A DNA stretch of 64,000 nt from Vibrio amylolyticus (GTDB lineage Bacteria > Pseudomonadota > Gammaproteobacteria > Enterobacterales > Vibrionaceae), in assembly GCF_023145695.1 (NCBI RefSeq), contig NZ_JAJHVV010000008.1:1-64000 (forward strand), written 5' to 3'. Positions 25,784 to 35,309 of the stretch are shown here, piece by piece; the first letter of the stretch is position 1; the number at the start of each line of letters is the position of its first letter. The notes below the pieces were generated by a model. That model saw only the letters and a program-made list of their open reading frames with translations. It did no database searches and had not been told where the DNA came from. The position numbers were made by a program, and so were the translations under genes.

Positions 25784-26269
25784 ATGAAAAGAAAAGTAGT
25801 AATCACATTAATGCTCAGTGCTGCTTTTATTAGTTTCAGAGCACACACCAGTAACAGTAAACCTAGTAATAATTTAGAACAAAGCGCCCCATTAGAAAGC
25901 GGCCAAATGATAGAAGAACAAAAAAACAAATTTCAAAACTTCGATGAGGTATCAGGTCTTATTGTGGATAGAACCATGACCAGACTTGGTGAAGATTTCT
26001 ACTTTTTTTTCTCTCAGAAGTTAAACGACAGATATGAAGACTTGAAAGAAAACTTTGAGATAAGAGAGAGACCAACAGCACTTTCTGGGAGTATTGTTGG
26101 TGTCTATCACTCAAGAAAGCCAATTTACAGAACAGCGTTGTCACCAGGGCGCCGTCAAGCTCAGGAAAAAGCCGACGAAGCTGTAAAAGCTGTCAGTGAC
26201 TATATCATTCGATGGCAGGCCGAAAGGTTGTTTCAAGATACCTTCGATCTAGAGCACGATGAATTTTAA
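25784..26269 (+). CDS. csgE: curli assembly protein CsgE
   Basis: 161 residues from the ATG at 25784, after GGTGAG; the longer frame from 25733 would put 17 residues before the signal peptide. Signal MKRKVVITLMLSAAFISFRAHTS. The CsgE domain covers about 55-161: VSGLIVDRTMTRLGEDFYFFFSQKL, NFEIRERPTALSGSIVGVYHSRKPIYRTALSPGRRQAQEKADEAV. Periplasmic capping factor that guides curlin to the CsgG pore. First gene of csgEFG. Confidence 0.9.
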   Translation: MKRKVVITLMLSAAFISFRAHTSNSKPSNNLEQSAPLESGQMIEEQKNKFQNFDEVSGLIVDRTMTRLGEDFYFFFSQKLNDRYEDLKENFEIRERPTALSGSIVGVYHSRKPIYRTALSPGRRQAQEKADEAVKAVSDYIIRWQAERLFQDTFDLEHDEF

Positions 26270-26283
26270 GTGTAGAGGCAAGA

Positions 26284-26688
26284 ATGAAAATCAAGATTTC
26301 AATGAGTTTACTCCTATATTTCACGCCTATTTTAAATGCGTCTGAGATGATATACACGCCAAACAACCCTAGTTTCGGTGGCTACTCAGGAAACAGCTCT
26401 CATTTATTAGGCGTAGCAAACGCGATAAACGATTATAAAGCACCAGCGAGTAGTAGTGCGTTTGAAGAAGAATCGGCAATAGACAGACTCGCATCAAGTT
26501 TGGAGTCTCGATTGATAAGCCAGTTGTTAGCCGATATCGGGACAGGGAATACGACTGGAAACCTAGTAACCGAAGCCTTCACTCTAAACGTACAAGAAGA
26601 AGGTTCCGGATTAGCGGTTATTATCATTGATAATGAAACCGGTGAGTCTACAAAAATTAATGTTAGTGGCCTAAACCCTGACTTATAG
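26284..26688 (+). CDS. csgF: curli assembly protein CsgF
   Basis: 134 residues, signal peptide MKIKISMSLLLYFTPILNASEM. The mature N-terminus IYTPNNPSFGGYSGNSSHLLGVANAIN is the CsgF segment that inserts into the CsgG channel (family pattern: F.PvNPsFGGnp.Ng..Ll..A..qn). Exposed at the surface; links the pore to the CsgB nucleator. Fifteen bases after csgE. Confidence 0.93.
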   Translation: MKIKISMSLLLYFTPILNASEMIYTPNNPSFGGYSGNSSHLLGVANAINDYKAPASSSAFEEESAIDRLASSLESRLISQLLADIGTGNTTGNLVTEAFTLNVQEEGSGLAVIIIDNETGESTKINVSGLNPDL

Positions 26689-26706
26689 GAAATACAAGGA
26701 AGTACG

Positions 26707-27543
26707 ATGAAAGGACTCGTTATATTAGTCACTGTGTTGAGTTTGGCAGGGTGTTCTAATTCACTCAGTGTTCCAGAGGCCGATGAAGCGCCCCGCCTTA
26801 TGCCTCGCGGCGCAACCTACTCTGATCTAATTGCATTACCCAAACCTAAAGGTAGAATCCTCGTCTCTGTTTATGATTTTAGAGATCAAACAGGGCAATA
26901 CAAACCGTCACCAAACAGTAATTTCTCTACTGCAGTCCCACAAGGTGGTACAGCTTTACTTACAACGTCACTGTTAGATTCGAACTGGTTTACTCCGTTA
27001 GAGCGAGAGGGGCTTCAGAACCTGCTAACAGAGAGAAAGATCATTCGAGCAGCGCAGAAAAAAGACCAATCGGTCTCCAATCATGGTGCTGACCTTCCCT
27101 CTCTAAGTTCTGCTAACGTAGTCATTGAAGGCGGTATCGTTGCCTACGATTCAAACGTAAAAACAGGTGGCTTTGGAGCACGTTACTTAGGTATTGGAGG
27201 GGCAACAGAGTATCGAAGTGATATGGTCACCGTTAACTTGAGGGTCGTCGATGTCCGGACTGGACAAATTCTACTAAGTGTCACTACCAGCAAAACGATT
27301 TTGTCAATGCAAGTCACTGGTGATGTATTTCGATTTGTGGATTATAAAGACCTGCTAGAAGTAGAGGCCGGATATACCAATAACGAGCCTGTTAACGTCG
27401 CGGTTATGTCTGCCATTGATGCGTCTGTGATTCATTTAGTTATTGAGGGAATAGAGCGAGGTATGTGGCAACCCGCTAACCTTGAAGAACTGAATAGTCC
27501 AATTATTGAAAGGTATGCAAAAGAACAACATCATATCTTATAG
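26707..27543 (+). CDS. csgG: curli secretion channel lipoprotein CsgG
   Basis: 278 residues. Lipobox LSLAGCSN with Cys16. Family segments include LPKPKGRILVSVYDFRDQTGQYKPSPNSNFSTAVPQGGTALL, DSNWFTPLEREGLQNLLTERKIIRAAQ and GARYLGIGGATEYRSDMVTVNLRVVDVRTGQILLSV. It assembles a nine-subunit beta-barrel in the outer membrane through which curlins leave the cell. Last gene of csgEFG, followed by a bidirectional terminator and the convergent csgD. Confidence 0.96.
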   Translation: MKGLVILVTVLSLAGCSNSLSVPEADEAPRLMPRGATYSDLIALPKPKGRILVSVYDFRDQTGQYKPSPNSNFSTAVPQGGTALLTTSLLDSNWFTPLEREGLQNLLTERKIIRAAQKKDQSVSNHGADLPSLSSANVVIEGGIVAYDSNVKTGGFGARYLGIGGATEYRSDMVTVNLRVVDVRTGQILLSVTTSKTILSMQVTGDVFRFVDYKDLLEVEAGYTNNEPVNVAVMSAIDASVIHLVIEGIERGMWQPANLEELNSPIIERYAKEQHHIL

Positions 27544-27570
27544 CAAGATTAGCATTACCAAAATTAAAAT

Positions 27571-27598
27571 AAAAAACCTTAATTAGTTAAGGTTTTTT
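27571..27598. terminator. bidirectional terminator between csgG and csgD
   Basis: AAAAAACCTTAA (27571-27582) pairs with TTAAGGTTTTTT (27587-27598), four-base loop, T-runs on both strands. Confidence 0.88.
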
Positions 27599-27615
27599 AT
27601 TTGAGAGAAAATAAA

Positions 27616-28293
27616 TTATACGAACTCTTCGTTGCCTATATTTTCTTTTGCCCAAATTAGTGCTTGTAACCTATTTCGAACATTAATTTTCTTGAATACA
27701 TTATGTAAATGTGTTTTTACTGTATTTTCACTAACAAATAGTTTATCAGCAATCTCAATGTTAGTATCACCATTACCGAGTAGTTTTATAATCTGCTGCT
27801 CTCGTTTGGTTAGTTTACTGTATGAATTACTGGTTTTTACACTTGCTGTTTTTCTATAGTGAAGAATATACTCCTGTGCTAGTTTACGACTCAGCCATAG
27901 CTCACCATGCAAGATTTTATTTATGCCCTGAGCAAGAAGATCAATATCGTCAATATTATAAAAAACGCCCACCAGGTTCGTCCAATGCGTAAGATCCGAG
28001 TACTGGCAAGACTTATCACAGTTAATTAGTGCTTCAACACTATTGGGAAAATAACTCTCTCTGCACGTACTGTATATTTCAATCTTATCTTCAGTACAAA
28101 CACTCATATCAATGATCACGAGATCATTTACACGTCGCCCCTTCAGAAAAAGAGACTCTGATAAAGTGTTAATGGAAATAATATCAATATCTGTCCCGAG
28201 TAGCTTTCCCAACGCATCTTTTAATAATGAAGATTGAAGGCTATTCTCGGTTATAAGTGTAATCGTCTCGTAGACTTTTTTAATGTTTTCCAT
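27616..28293 (-). CDS. csgD: CsgD-type LuxR-family regulator
   Basis: 225 residues. N-terminal receiver-like domain (about 8-130) lacks an obvious phosphorylation pocket, as in CsgD. C-terminal LuxR/FixJ helix-turn-helix (about 155-220): YSKLTKREQQIIKLLGNGDTNIEIADKLFVSENTVKTHLHNVFKKINVRNR. In enterics CsgD turns on csgBAC. Here its gene converges on csgG instead of leading csgDEFG. The 250-base stretch upstream (28294-28545) shows no gene. Confidence 0.85.
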   Translation of the reverse strand: MENIKKVYETITLITENSLQSSLLKDALGKLLGTDIDIISINTLSESLFLKGRRVNDLVIIDMSVCTEDKIEIYSTCRESYFPNSVEALINCDKSCQYSDLTHWTNLVGVFYNIDDIDLLAQGINKILHGELWLSRKLAQEYILHYRKTASVKTSNSYSKLTKREQQIIKLLGNGDTNIEIADKLFVSENTVKTHLHNVFKKINVRNRLQALIWAKENIGNEEFV

Positions 28294-28545
28294 AACGCCA
28301 CTGAATTTATTATGTACTTAATAGACAACCTAATTCTCCTACCAGAGAATAGTGTCAAATTATGAATAGTTGGGATGAATGTCAAGTTACAGAGATCTAA
28401 ATTCTATCGCCCAGAATCTTGATGTAGTTTTATCGCTTATATTTCATAACCTTACGTACCATCTCACGCTTGAGAATGTGCTAACAATTCTATTGATAAC
28501 AGTGATGTATTAGCTAAGGTTCAATATTGGCGGGCGCTCGTATGA

Positions 28546-29316
28546 TTAGCGATACGTTACGAAAAAGAAGTACAAGGTGATAGCACAGCTAGAGCAGGCT
28601 ACAAATCGTCTGATGTAGATAGCAGGGATACCTCTTGATACTCTAGCTGCAACATATCCACCGACTAATGTCCCCAGCAACACGGCTCCACCTCGATTCC
28701 AGTCAATGACATCCTCAAACAGAAATAACCCGATAGCCGAAATAGAGACACATGATGAAATAACCAATTTAAGACCATTCATTAAGTGGATATTTTGGTA
28801 GCCTGCTAAAACAAGGTAGCTCAGTGCCACAATGCCAAGGCCAGCATTGAAAAATCCACCGTAGGCCGAGACTAATAAGAGCAATACTGAGGAAGTGATG
28901 GCGGCGATCCGATGGCTACTCTGCTGCTTAGACGCTACTCGCTGAATCATCGACTGCAACTGTTCACCAAACATAAACAGCATGGTCGCAAACGCAAGTA
29001 GCCAAGGGATGGAATTCAAAAAAGCACTATCAGGAATGTTGAGTAGTAACAATGCCCCTATAACGCCACCAAGGGAACTAAGCAGCACTATTTTTAATAG
29101 TGGCGTATTCTCACTGCGGAGTTCATGTCGAAAGCCATAGGCACCACTTAAATACCCAGCACTGACCGCAAAGGTATTGGTCGCATTCGCTGCTATGGGA
29201 GGCACACCACATGCTAAAAGTGCCGGAAAGGTAATAAAGCTTCCACCTCCCGCTATAGAGTTCAGTACGCCACCAGCCGTACCTGCGAGAAACAGTAGTA
29301 TCCACTCAAGTGCCAT
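28546..29316 (-). CDS. TauE/SafE family anion transporter
   Basis: 256 residues, about eight hydrophobic segments. The family N-terminal repeat is visible: FLAGTAGGVLNSIAGGGSFITFPALLACGVPPIAANATNTFAVSAGYLSGAYGFRHEL, and again in the C-terminal half (YGGFFNAGLGIVALSYLVLAGYQ). Members export sulfite, sulfoacetate or other organic anions. Substrate unknown. Ribosome-binding site AAGGAG. A second, distantly related member lies at 55256. Confidence 0.9.
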   Translation of the reverse strand: MALEWILLFLAGTAGGVLNSIAGGGSFITFPALLACGVPPIAANATNTFAVSAGYLSGAYGFRHELRSENTPLLKIVLLSSLGGVIGALLLLNIPDSAFLNSIPWLLAFATMLFMFGEQLQSMIQRVASKQQSSHRIAAITSSVLLLLVSAYGGFFNAGLGIVALSYLVLAGYQNIHLMNGLKLVISSCVSISAIGLFLFEDVIDWNRGGAVLLGTLVGGYVAARVSRGIPAIYIRRFVACSSCAITLYFFFVTYR

Positions 29317-29451
29317 CGACTCTCCTTGTCTGTGGCTAAATTAGATAGCTTGTGACAATACACTTAACTAGCTAAAAAGTAACCTATAACTATCAAGGGA
29401 TACAAGCTCTGACTAGACTGATTCTGTTAGACTATGCACCGATAACTAAAA

Positions 29452-30630
29452 CTAAGATTGATAAACTTGTTCTCCCATTTGAATTGTTTTGGTGACCTTC
29501 AATTCATCGTCCAAAAATACTAAATTCGCTTTATAGCCCTTTTCTAGCTTACCGTAACAGTCATCTACACCAATCGCTTTTGCAGGATAAATCGTGGCCA
29601 TATTCAAAGCTTCTAATAGAGGAACTCGTGCATGGGTAACCAGATTTCGGATACTTTGACTCATGGTAATAGCTGCACCGGCAATAGTTCCATCTTCATA
29701 GTGACATTTACCGTTGGTTACGAATGCTTGCAGACCAGCCATGTTATAACAAGCTAAATCCGTACCTGCAGGAGTGACAGCGTCCGTCACTAAAAATAGC
29801 TTTTCTTCTAGAAGTTCACGGGCAATTTGCAACGAAGTGTAATCAACATGGATACCATCCGCTATAATCCCTGCATACGGCTTTTGATTAAAGACATACC
29901 CTACAGCTCCGGGCTCTCGATTGGTCAACGGTGACATGGCATTATATAAATGCGTTGCCATTTCGATCCCTTTTTTAGAAACAAGTTGGTCATAACTAGC
30001 ATCGGTATGCCCCATAGAAACTGTAATAGACGACTTAGCAACGATATCTAGTACTTGCTGATCTATCTTTTCAGGGGCAATCGTTAATATTTTAATATAC
30101 TGCTGATTATCAGATAGGTAATGCGCAGTGTTAATATCAAGTTCTCTAATATACTGCTGCTGATGCGCTCCTTTACGCTCAACACTTATAAAAGGCCCTT
30201 CTAAATGTAACCCTAGAACCCCCAGTTTTTCAGCTGAACCCAATTTAGAAACAAGATCAATTGCCTGTGTCATATGATCGACCTTACTAGTAATCAAAGT
30301 CGGCAAAAATTGAGTTGTCCCGTATTTCACGTTGGTGGTATTCATAATGTCTAATGTCTGTAAGGAAATATCAGTATTAAACAGAACACCTCCACAGCCA
30401 TTAAGTTGTAAATCAATAAATCCTGGGCTAATCAGGTGATGCTGAGCATCAATTACTATCTCAGGGAGTTCACTAAATGCCGTTACTTCCCCTATGGCAA
30501 CAATGGTATCTCCTTCGATTAGTATTATCTGATTATCTGCAATCTCGCCTTTCAAGAAGAGACGAGCATTCTTAATCGCGTATTTTTTTGCATTAGCTTG
30601 TTGAAGTGTATTTAGCGCGCCTTTTTTCAT
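29452..30630 (-). CDS. nagA: N-acetylglucosamine-6-phosphate deacetylase
   Basis: 392 residues, amidohydrolase fold. Family segments: HHLISPGFIDLQLNGCGGVLFNTD, LGLHLEGPFISVERKGAHQ (the metal Glu in HLEGP), VSMGHTDASYDQ (metal His) and LVTDAVTPAGTD (catalytic Asp). Removes acetate from GlcNAc-6-P during use of chitin or peptidoglycan sugars. No nagB, nagE or NagC gene lies beside it, so it is probably a second copy or an isolated nag gene. About 20 residues precede the usual start (MKKGALNTLQQANAKKYAIKN). Confidence 0.93.
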   Translation of the reverse strand: MKKGALNTLQQANAKKYAIKNARLFLKGEIADNQIILIEGDTIVAIGEVTAFSELPEIVIDAQHHLISPGFIDLQLNGCGGVLFNTDISLQTLDIMNTTNVKYGTTQFLPTLITSKVDHMTQAIDLVSKLGSAEKLGVLGLHLEGPFISVERKGAHQQQYIRELDINTAHYLSDNQQYIKILTIAPEKIDQQVLDIVAKSSITVSMGHTDASYDQLVSKKGIEMATHLYNAMSPLTNREPGAVGYVFNQKPYAGIIADGIHVDYTSLQIARELLEEKLFLVTDAVTPAGTDLACYNMAGLQAFVTNGKCHYEDGTIAGAAITMSQSIRNLVTHARVPLLEALNMATIYPAKAIGVDDCYGKLEKGYKANLVFLDDELKVTKTIQMGEQVYQS

Positions 30631-30791
30631 ACTGACACCTTTTTATTCTGATAATACTCATTCATTTAATCTCTCATGGCTACATTTCTAGAACAAGAAC
30701 ATTCCATCAATCACTTCAATCGATATTTCCTATCTCAAAAACTGGGCTACGCCACCCTGTCTTCTCAAATTTAGGTAATCGAGAAAGTGCC

Positions 30792-31622
30792 TTACTGCTG
30801 TAAATCCTCGGCAACACTTTTCCATTTATTCACCTCTTTTTTGAAGTGCTTCCACTGCTTATCACTCATGCTTTTCGCGATCATCACAATGTGCTCTTCA
30901 CTGACTGAACGATTGTGTTCAATCATTTCAATAAGTTCAGGGGTGAAAAGTCGGTCAGACTCAAACAACAGTCGCTGAAAATTAGGTTGGAAATAACTGA
31001 GGTCATCGCGCCGTTCCAGAACTGTCTGCCATTCATTATGCATGGTGGTTTGATACGCCATCCACTCATACGCAGAAATCATAAAACGATCACCCCACTG
31101 CTCGACAATCTGTTTTTGTTCTTTGCTCAAACGTCCTATCCACGTTTCCACTTTGTCACCAATTCGCTCCTGATAACGCTCGTGAATTTCTTCATCAGAC
31201 AGTTCTTTATATTTATCTCGATACTCTTGGTGACGCTCAGCGATACTCTCTAGCAACTGCTCGACCTGTTCATCGGTTAGCGTCTGCGTCAGAGCATAAA
31301 GATCGGGGGCAACTCGGTTTAATAGACGCTCAGAATGAAGCTCAATTTGCTTAAAATGTGCAGCGATGTCTTCTTGAGTCAACGTTTGAGGAGCAAGAGA
31401 TAATAGGGAGTCCAAATGTTGCACATAAAGTGGCAACTCTTCAGCTCTATGCCAGTCGCTTAGCTGTTCGATTTGTAGGGTGAGAATATCGTCCTGATCA
31501 CTGGTTAAATCTACGAAATCATCGACGTACTCTAATATGAACCAGTCCATATTTCGATAAGCAAACTTTGTCCCGCAGCTAGCTAGAAGCACACAGACTA
31601 ACGCAACGATAATGACTCGCAT
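30792..31622 (-). CDS. DUF6279-type lipoprotein
   Basis: 276 residues. Lipobox CVLLASCGT with Cys16. The start of the mature protein FAYRNMDWFILEYVDDFVDLTSDQ is typical of this helical family, followed by a long alpha-helical, Glu/Gln-rich region with LTDEQVEQLLESIAERHQEYRDKY. Probably anchored in the outer membrane facing the periplasm. Function unknown. Monocistronic. Confidence 0.8.
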   Translation of the reverse strand: MRVIIVALVCVLLASCGTKFAYRNMDWFILEYVDDFVDLTSDQDDILTLQIEQLSDWHRAEELPLYVQHLDSLLSLAPQTLTQEDIAAHFKQIELHSERLLNRVAPDLYALTQTLTDEQVEQLLESIAERHQEYRDKYKELSDEEIHERYQERIGDKVETWIGRLSKEQKQIVEQWGDRFMISAYEWMAYQTTMHNEWQTVLERRDDLSYFQPNFQRLLFESDRLFTPELIEMIEHNRSVSEEHIVMIAKSMSDKQWKHFKKEVNKWKSVAEDLQQ

Positions 31623-31778
31623 GGGTACTCTCCTTTATTGGGCGACTACCATTAGTACAATACAGCATTCACCAAAACTCCACTTATCCGCACTCAACCT
31701 TGAGACTCATCACACTCAATAACTGTAATTATATCAACCTATTGCGACTATCACTCTTAACACAACAGAGAAATTTTT

Positions 31779-31979
31779 ATGTACAAAACAATGCGCCTTT
31801 CTCTCCCCCTGGCGTACATTGGACTTTGCTTATCAACTCATGACCTAGCCGAAGATCGTAACAAGTCTATCGAAGCGGGTGCGACATTTATCGGCGACCA
31901 AACTTTAGCAACTTTTGGCTATAGCCATGACCTTGGCAACAACGTTGACTACTCGCGATTAAAGATAAAGTCCATTTAG
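31779..31979 (+). pseudogene. probable truncated outer-membrane protein gene
   Basis: 66 codons: a signal-peptide-like start (MRLSLPLAYIGLCLSTHDLAEDR) then EAGATFIGDQTLATFGYSHDLGNNVDYSRLKI. The Gly/Tyr-rich end looks like the first strand of a beta-barrel, cut off by a stop at 31977. A terminator follows at 32031. It may be the remains of a larger gene, or a short real protein; I favour the first. Confidence 0.4.
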
Positions 31980-32030
31980 TAATGTTTTTCCTTTTTAAGT
32001 GCTGGTCTCCATGACCTAAAAATTCGCACG

Positions 32031-32064
32031 ATGGCTTTCGATGATTCGAAAGCCATTTTTTATT
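32031..32064 (+). terminator. intrinsic terminator
   Basis: ATGGCTTTCG (32031-32040) and CGAAAGCCAT (32047-32056) followed by TTTTTTATT. Ends the short gene before it. Confidence 0.85.
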
Positions 32065-32087
32065 GCTGAGCACCTACAAAATAGAAG

Positions 32088-33005
32088 CTACTCACTCTCA
32101 ATAGAAAGCAGATGCTTTGAGATCATTTTCTCTATCTTCCCAATGACTGGATGTTGATAACAAGCTCTATGGAACTGCATACCAATATCAAACGTCATAG
32201 ACTCTCCATTTAAGCTTAGCGGAACTTGCTTTAAGCTCTCGGGCATCAAATCTTCCATAATGTTAAAACAGATAAAGAGATAAGGGCTAACTTGAATACA
32301 CTCTAGGGCGGCATGCACTGACGCTACCGTTAGTTTCTGGTTCAGTTGAATACCTGTTCTTCTATGTATTCGACCATAATAAGAATTGTCGTCTAGAGAC
32401 CCCATAGAAACTCGAACGGTATCCATATCACTCAAAACACTAAGCTCAATACTCTCTTCATTTGCCAAGGGGTGGCTTTTAGATAAATAAGCATACAAAG
32501 AGAGTGTGCCTACCTTTCTTTCGACTAAGCGTTCATTAAGATCATTCGGGTACCCAGCAATCCCAATAGATAAACTGCCACTCTTTGGAAACTCTACGCC
32601 TTCTAAAGACCAGTCCACAAACGATACTTTAGGTTGAAACTCTTTATTGGTGAGCCCTTTTAGTAGTGGAACGGTCAGCAGTGAACTCAACGGGTTAGCA
32701 ACGTAAAACATATACTCAATATCCGCATCATCGCCTTCAAAGCTCAATGACATCTGTTGAGCTTGCTCTAACTGCTCCAATGGCTCTTTAATAATTCTGA
32801 TCAACTGATTGGTAAACAACGTTGGTTCATAGATCCCCTTCGTTGCAATAAAAAGCTCATTGCCAAAAAGATCACGACAATCTGATAAATGTCGATTAAA
32901 TGTAGCTCGACTGATGTCCAGTGTATGACACACCTTTACCTGAGATTTCTGCTCAAACAGAAGATCCAAAAAGCGGTATAGATTCAGGTCGATGGTATTT
33001 TTCAA
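32088..33005 (-). CDS. LysR-family transcriptional regulator
   Basis: 305 residues. Helix-turn-helix at about 3-60: LNLYRFLDLLFEQKSQVKVCHTLDISRATFNRHLSDCRDLFGNELFIATKGIYEPT, with the spacing of LysR proteins though the sequence is divergent. Substrate-binding domain about 85-290. The neighbours do not reveal a target; it is convergent with the truncated gene and divergent from the pseudouridine synthase. Confidence 0.82.
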   Translation of the reverse strand: MKNTIDLNLYRFLDLLFEQKSQVKVCHTLDISRATFNRHLSDCRDLFGNELFIATKGIYEPTLFTNQLIRIIKEPLEQLEQAQQMSLSFEGDDADIEYMFYVANPLSSLLTVPLLKGLTNKEFQPKVSFVDWSLEGVEFPKSGSLSIGIAGYPNDLNERLVERKVGTLSLYAYLSKSHPLANEESIELSVLSDMDTVRVSMGSLDDNSYYGRIHRRTGIQLNQKLTVASVHAALECIQVSPYLFICFNIMEDLMPESLKQVPLSLNGESMTFDIGMQFHRACYQHPVIGKIEKMISKHLLSIESE

Positions 33006-33325
33006 GCATCACCTCGATAGCAATTAATATCCATATATAACCCTAAGTTACTCGCCTAGTAGTAATAACGCGAGAAAATCACCCTTTATACCGAAAATCC
33101 AGGCTCATTTGTGAGCTTGGTCATACCCATAAACGGGAAGTAACGTCGCATCATAAATCAACTGGTTATTTATGAACGGTGAACCAATCGAAGAGACAGC
33201 GATACAACGAATAGAAGTCTATAACTTTTCAATGTCTGACGAGCTTGCCGATTCGCCACTAGCAATTCACGACCAACCGAGTAAAATCAGCGTCACATCG
33301 ACTCAGTGCTCGTTTTGGTTCCTTT
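33006..33325. other. divergent intergenic region, no supported gene
   Basis: Lies between the LysR gene and the RluA-type gene. A 53-codon frame (33172-33333) overlaps the next start by eight bases but has no ribosome-binding site and no homology I can see. Confidence 0.35.
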
Positions 33326-35017
33326 ATGCCTAGCTCAAAAATGCCTCACCCTGCTCCTTGCTTTACGCCATTTATCGCTTCAACAGGTGGGGTTACACTT
33401 CCTGACCGTTTTACTTTTCCATTTTACTATCAACCGCATCCATTAAGTGAATTGGCAGCACAAGAGCTTCAAGACAAACTAGCAACGCAAACTGATTGGC
33501 AATACGATTTTGGACTAGAAGTTGGTTCAACATCGGGGACCGGAAAAATGTTTGGTGTGCTGGTCGTCAAAAATGGCCAAGGTGAGTTAGGCTACCTAAG
33601 CGCATTCTCAGGAAAAATCGCGGACCAAAATCTATTGCCCGGGTTTGTTCCTCCAGTGTTTGACATGCTAAGTAGTGATAGCTTCTTTCGTTCTGAACTG
33701 GCAGAAATCACCCGAGTCAGCGAAGAAGCTAAACGACGTCAATCCAATCCAGAACTTGGCAAATTGGAACAAGAACTGAAGCAGCAATCTTCTGATTTTG
33801 AACATAGAATGTCTGCGCACAGACAAGCGATGATAGAGGGAAGAGCGCATAGAAAACAGCAAAGAAGCCAGCTTGATGACAATGACGATCAACATAAACA
33901 AGCACTCATTCAACTTAGCCGAGAGAGTGTAACTGAGAAAAATCAGCTCAAGGCATTAAAAGATCAGCAAAAGAAAGTGCTCTCTTCATTAGAAGAAAAA
34001 ATCTCGGTTTTAAGAGACGAGCTCAACCAACTACTCAATCAGAGAAAGTCGATGTCGAATGCGCTTCAGCATAAACTGTTTGAGCAATATCAGTTTCTTA
34101 ATCAAGATGGCGTGCAGAAATCACTGAACGATATCTTTTCTGCTACAACAACGCCCATTCCACCAGCGGGCTCAGGGGAATGCGCCGCACCAAAACTTAT
34201 GCAATATGCGTTTATTCATGATTTAACACCTATCTGCTTAGCCGAGTTCTGGTGGGGCGTGTCGCCAAAGTCTGAAATTCGCCAACATAAGAAGTACTAC
34301 CCTTCATGTCAAAGTAAGTGCTTACCTATTTTGACCCATATGTTAGAAGGTATGGAGCTAGACCCCAACCCACTGCTTGAAAACCCAGCGGAAGGGAAAG
34401 AGCTGGATATTCTCTACCAAGACGACGCGATTGTCGTGGTTAACAAACCTGCTGATTTTCTTTCTGTCCCAGGTAAAAACATCAATGATTCTGCTTACTC
34501 TCGTTTGATAGAACAATTTCCCAATGTTGAAGGCCCATTTGTTATCCATCGCTTGGATATGGCGACCTCGGGGCTATTGGTATTCGCATTGACTCGTCGA
34601 GCTAATAAGAGTTTACAAAAGCAGTTTATCACTCGAACCGTCAACAAACGCTATGTTGCGCTGATTGACGGGGAACTGTCGGAATCCGAAGGTGACATCA
34701 CACTTCCTTTACGTGGTGATCTTTATGATCGCCCAAGGCAACTTGTTTGCTTTGAACATGGAAAGCACGCTGATACACATTGGGAAGTTATTAACGTTCA
34801 AGATGGACGAACAAAAGTCTACCTTTATCCAAGAACTGGTCGGACCCATCAGCTCAGAGTTCACTGTGCTCATCACCAAGGCTTAAACATGCCAATTGTT
34901 GGTGATGACCTTTATGGGCTTAAGGCCGACCGACTTCACCTTCATGCCGAATCGCTAAGCTTTGAGCATCCGTATACAAAAGAGCCTTTAAGTTTTCAGG
35001 TTGATTCCGACTTCTAA
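33326..35017 (+). CDS. RluA-family pseudouridine synthase with long N-terminal extension
   Basis: 563 residues. The C-terminal 210 residues (about 355-563) are a pseudouridine synthase: ILYQDDAIVVVNKPADFLSVPG, catalytic Asp411 in VIHRLDMATSGLLVFAL, then RTGRTHQLRVHCAHHQGL and ADRLHLHAESLSFEHP. This converts uridine to pseudouridine in rRNA or tRNA, nearest in motif to RluA. Ahead of it lie residues 1-120 of unknown fold, a coiled coil at about 123-250 (Glu/Gln/Lys-rich), and a Cys/Trp-rich segment (LAEFWWGVSPKSEIRQHKKYYPSCQSKC, about 305-332). No ribosome-binding site is clear before the ATG at 33326. Confidence 0.88.
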   Translation: MPSSKMPHPAPCFTPFIASTGGVTLPDRFTFPFYYQPHPLSELAAQELQDKLATQTDWQYDFGLEVGSTSGTGKMFGVLVVKNGQGELGYLSAFSGKIADQNLLPGFVPPVFDMLSSDSFFRSELAEITRVSEEAKRRQSNPELGKLEQELKQQSSDFEHRMSAHRQAMIEGRAHRKQQRSQLDDNDDQHKQALIQLSRESVTEKNQLKALKDQQKKVLSSLEEKISVLRDELNQLLNQRKSMSNALQHKLFEQYQFLNQDGVQKSLNDIFSATTTPIPPAGSGECAAPKLMQYAFIHDLTPICLAEFWWGVSPKSEIRQHKKYYPSCQSKCLPILTHMLEGMELDPNPLLENPAEGKELDILYQDDAIVVVNKPADFLSVPGKNINDSAYSRLIEQFPNVEGPFVIHRLDMATSGLLVFALTRRANKSLQKQFITRTVNKRYVALIDGELSESEGDITLPLRGDLYDRPRQLVCFEHGKHADTHWEVINVQDGRTKVYLYPRTGRTHQLRVHCAHHQGLNMPIVGDDLYGLKADRLHLHAESLSFEHPYTKEPLSFQVDSDF

Positions 35018-35309
35018 GTAACACATGTAAATAGCACTTGTAAGTAACACCCGTAAGTAACAATGGAACTAGCGTACTAAACTGAACTCCTCTCCGTTTA
35101 TCGCTCACTAAGCGCTAATCAATACCTTTACTGGTCGCCCTCGTTAACTTGGTTATCGCTAAGCAACTAGGGCAGTTTTCATCGTTCAACGACTCATTGA
35201 GAGCACACAACCTCCTTTGACAAAAAATAAAAGTGATCCTTAAGAAAAGATATTCCGTACTAATCTTCGTTATTCAAACACAACATTTAAAAATTAGAAG
35301 GACAGGATT

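Noticed and set aside
33172..33333. 53-codon frame overlapping the start of the pseudouridine synthase by eight bases
   Set aside because: The overlap hinted at translational coupling, but the frame has no ribosome-binding site, odd composition and no known relative.
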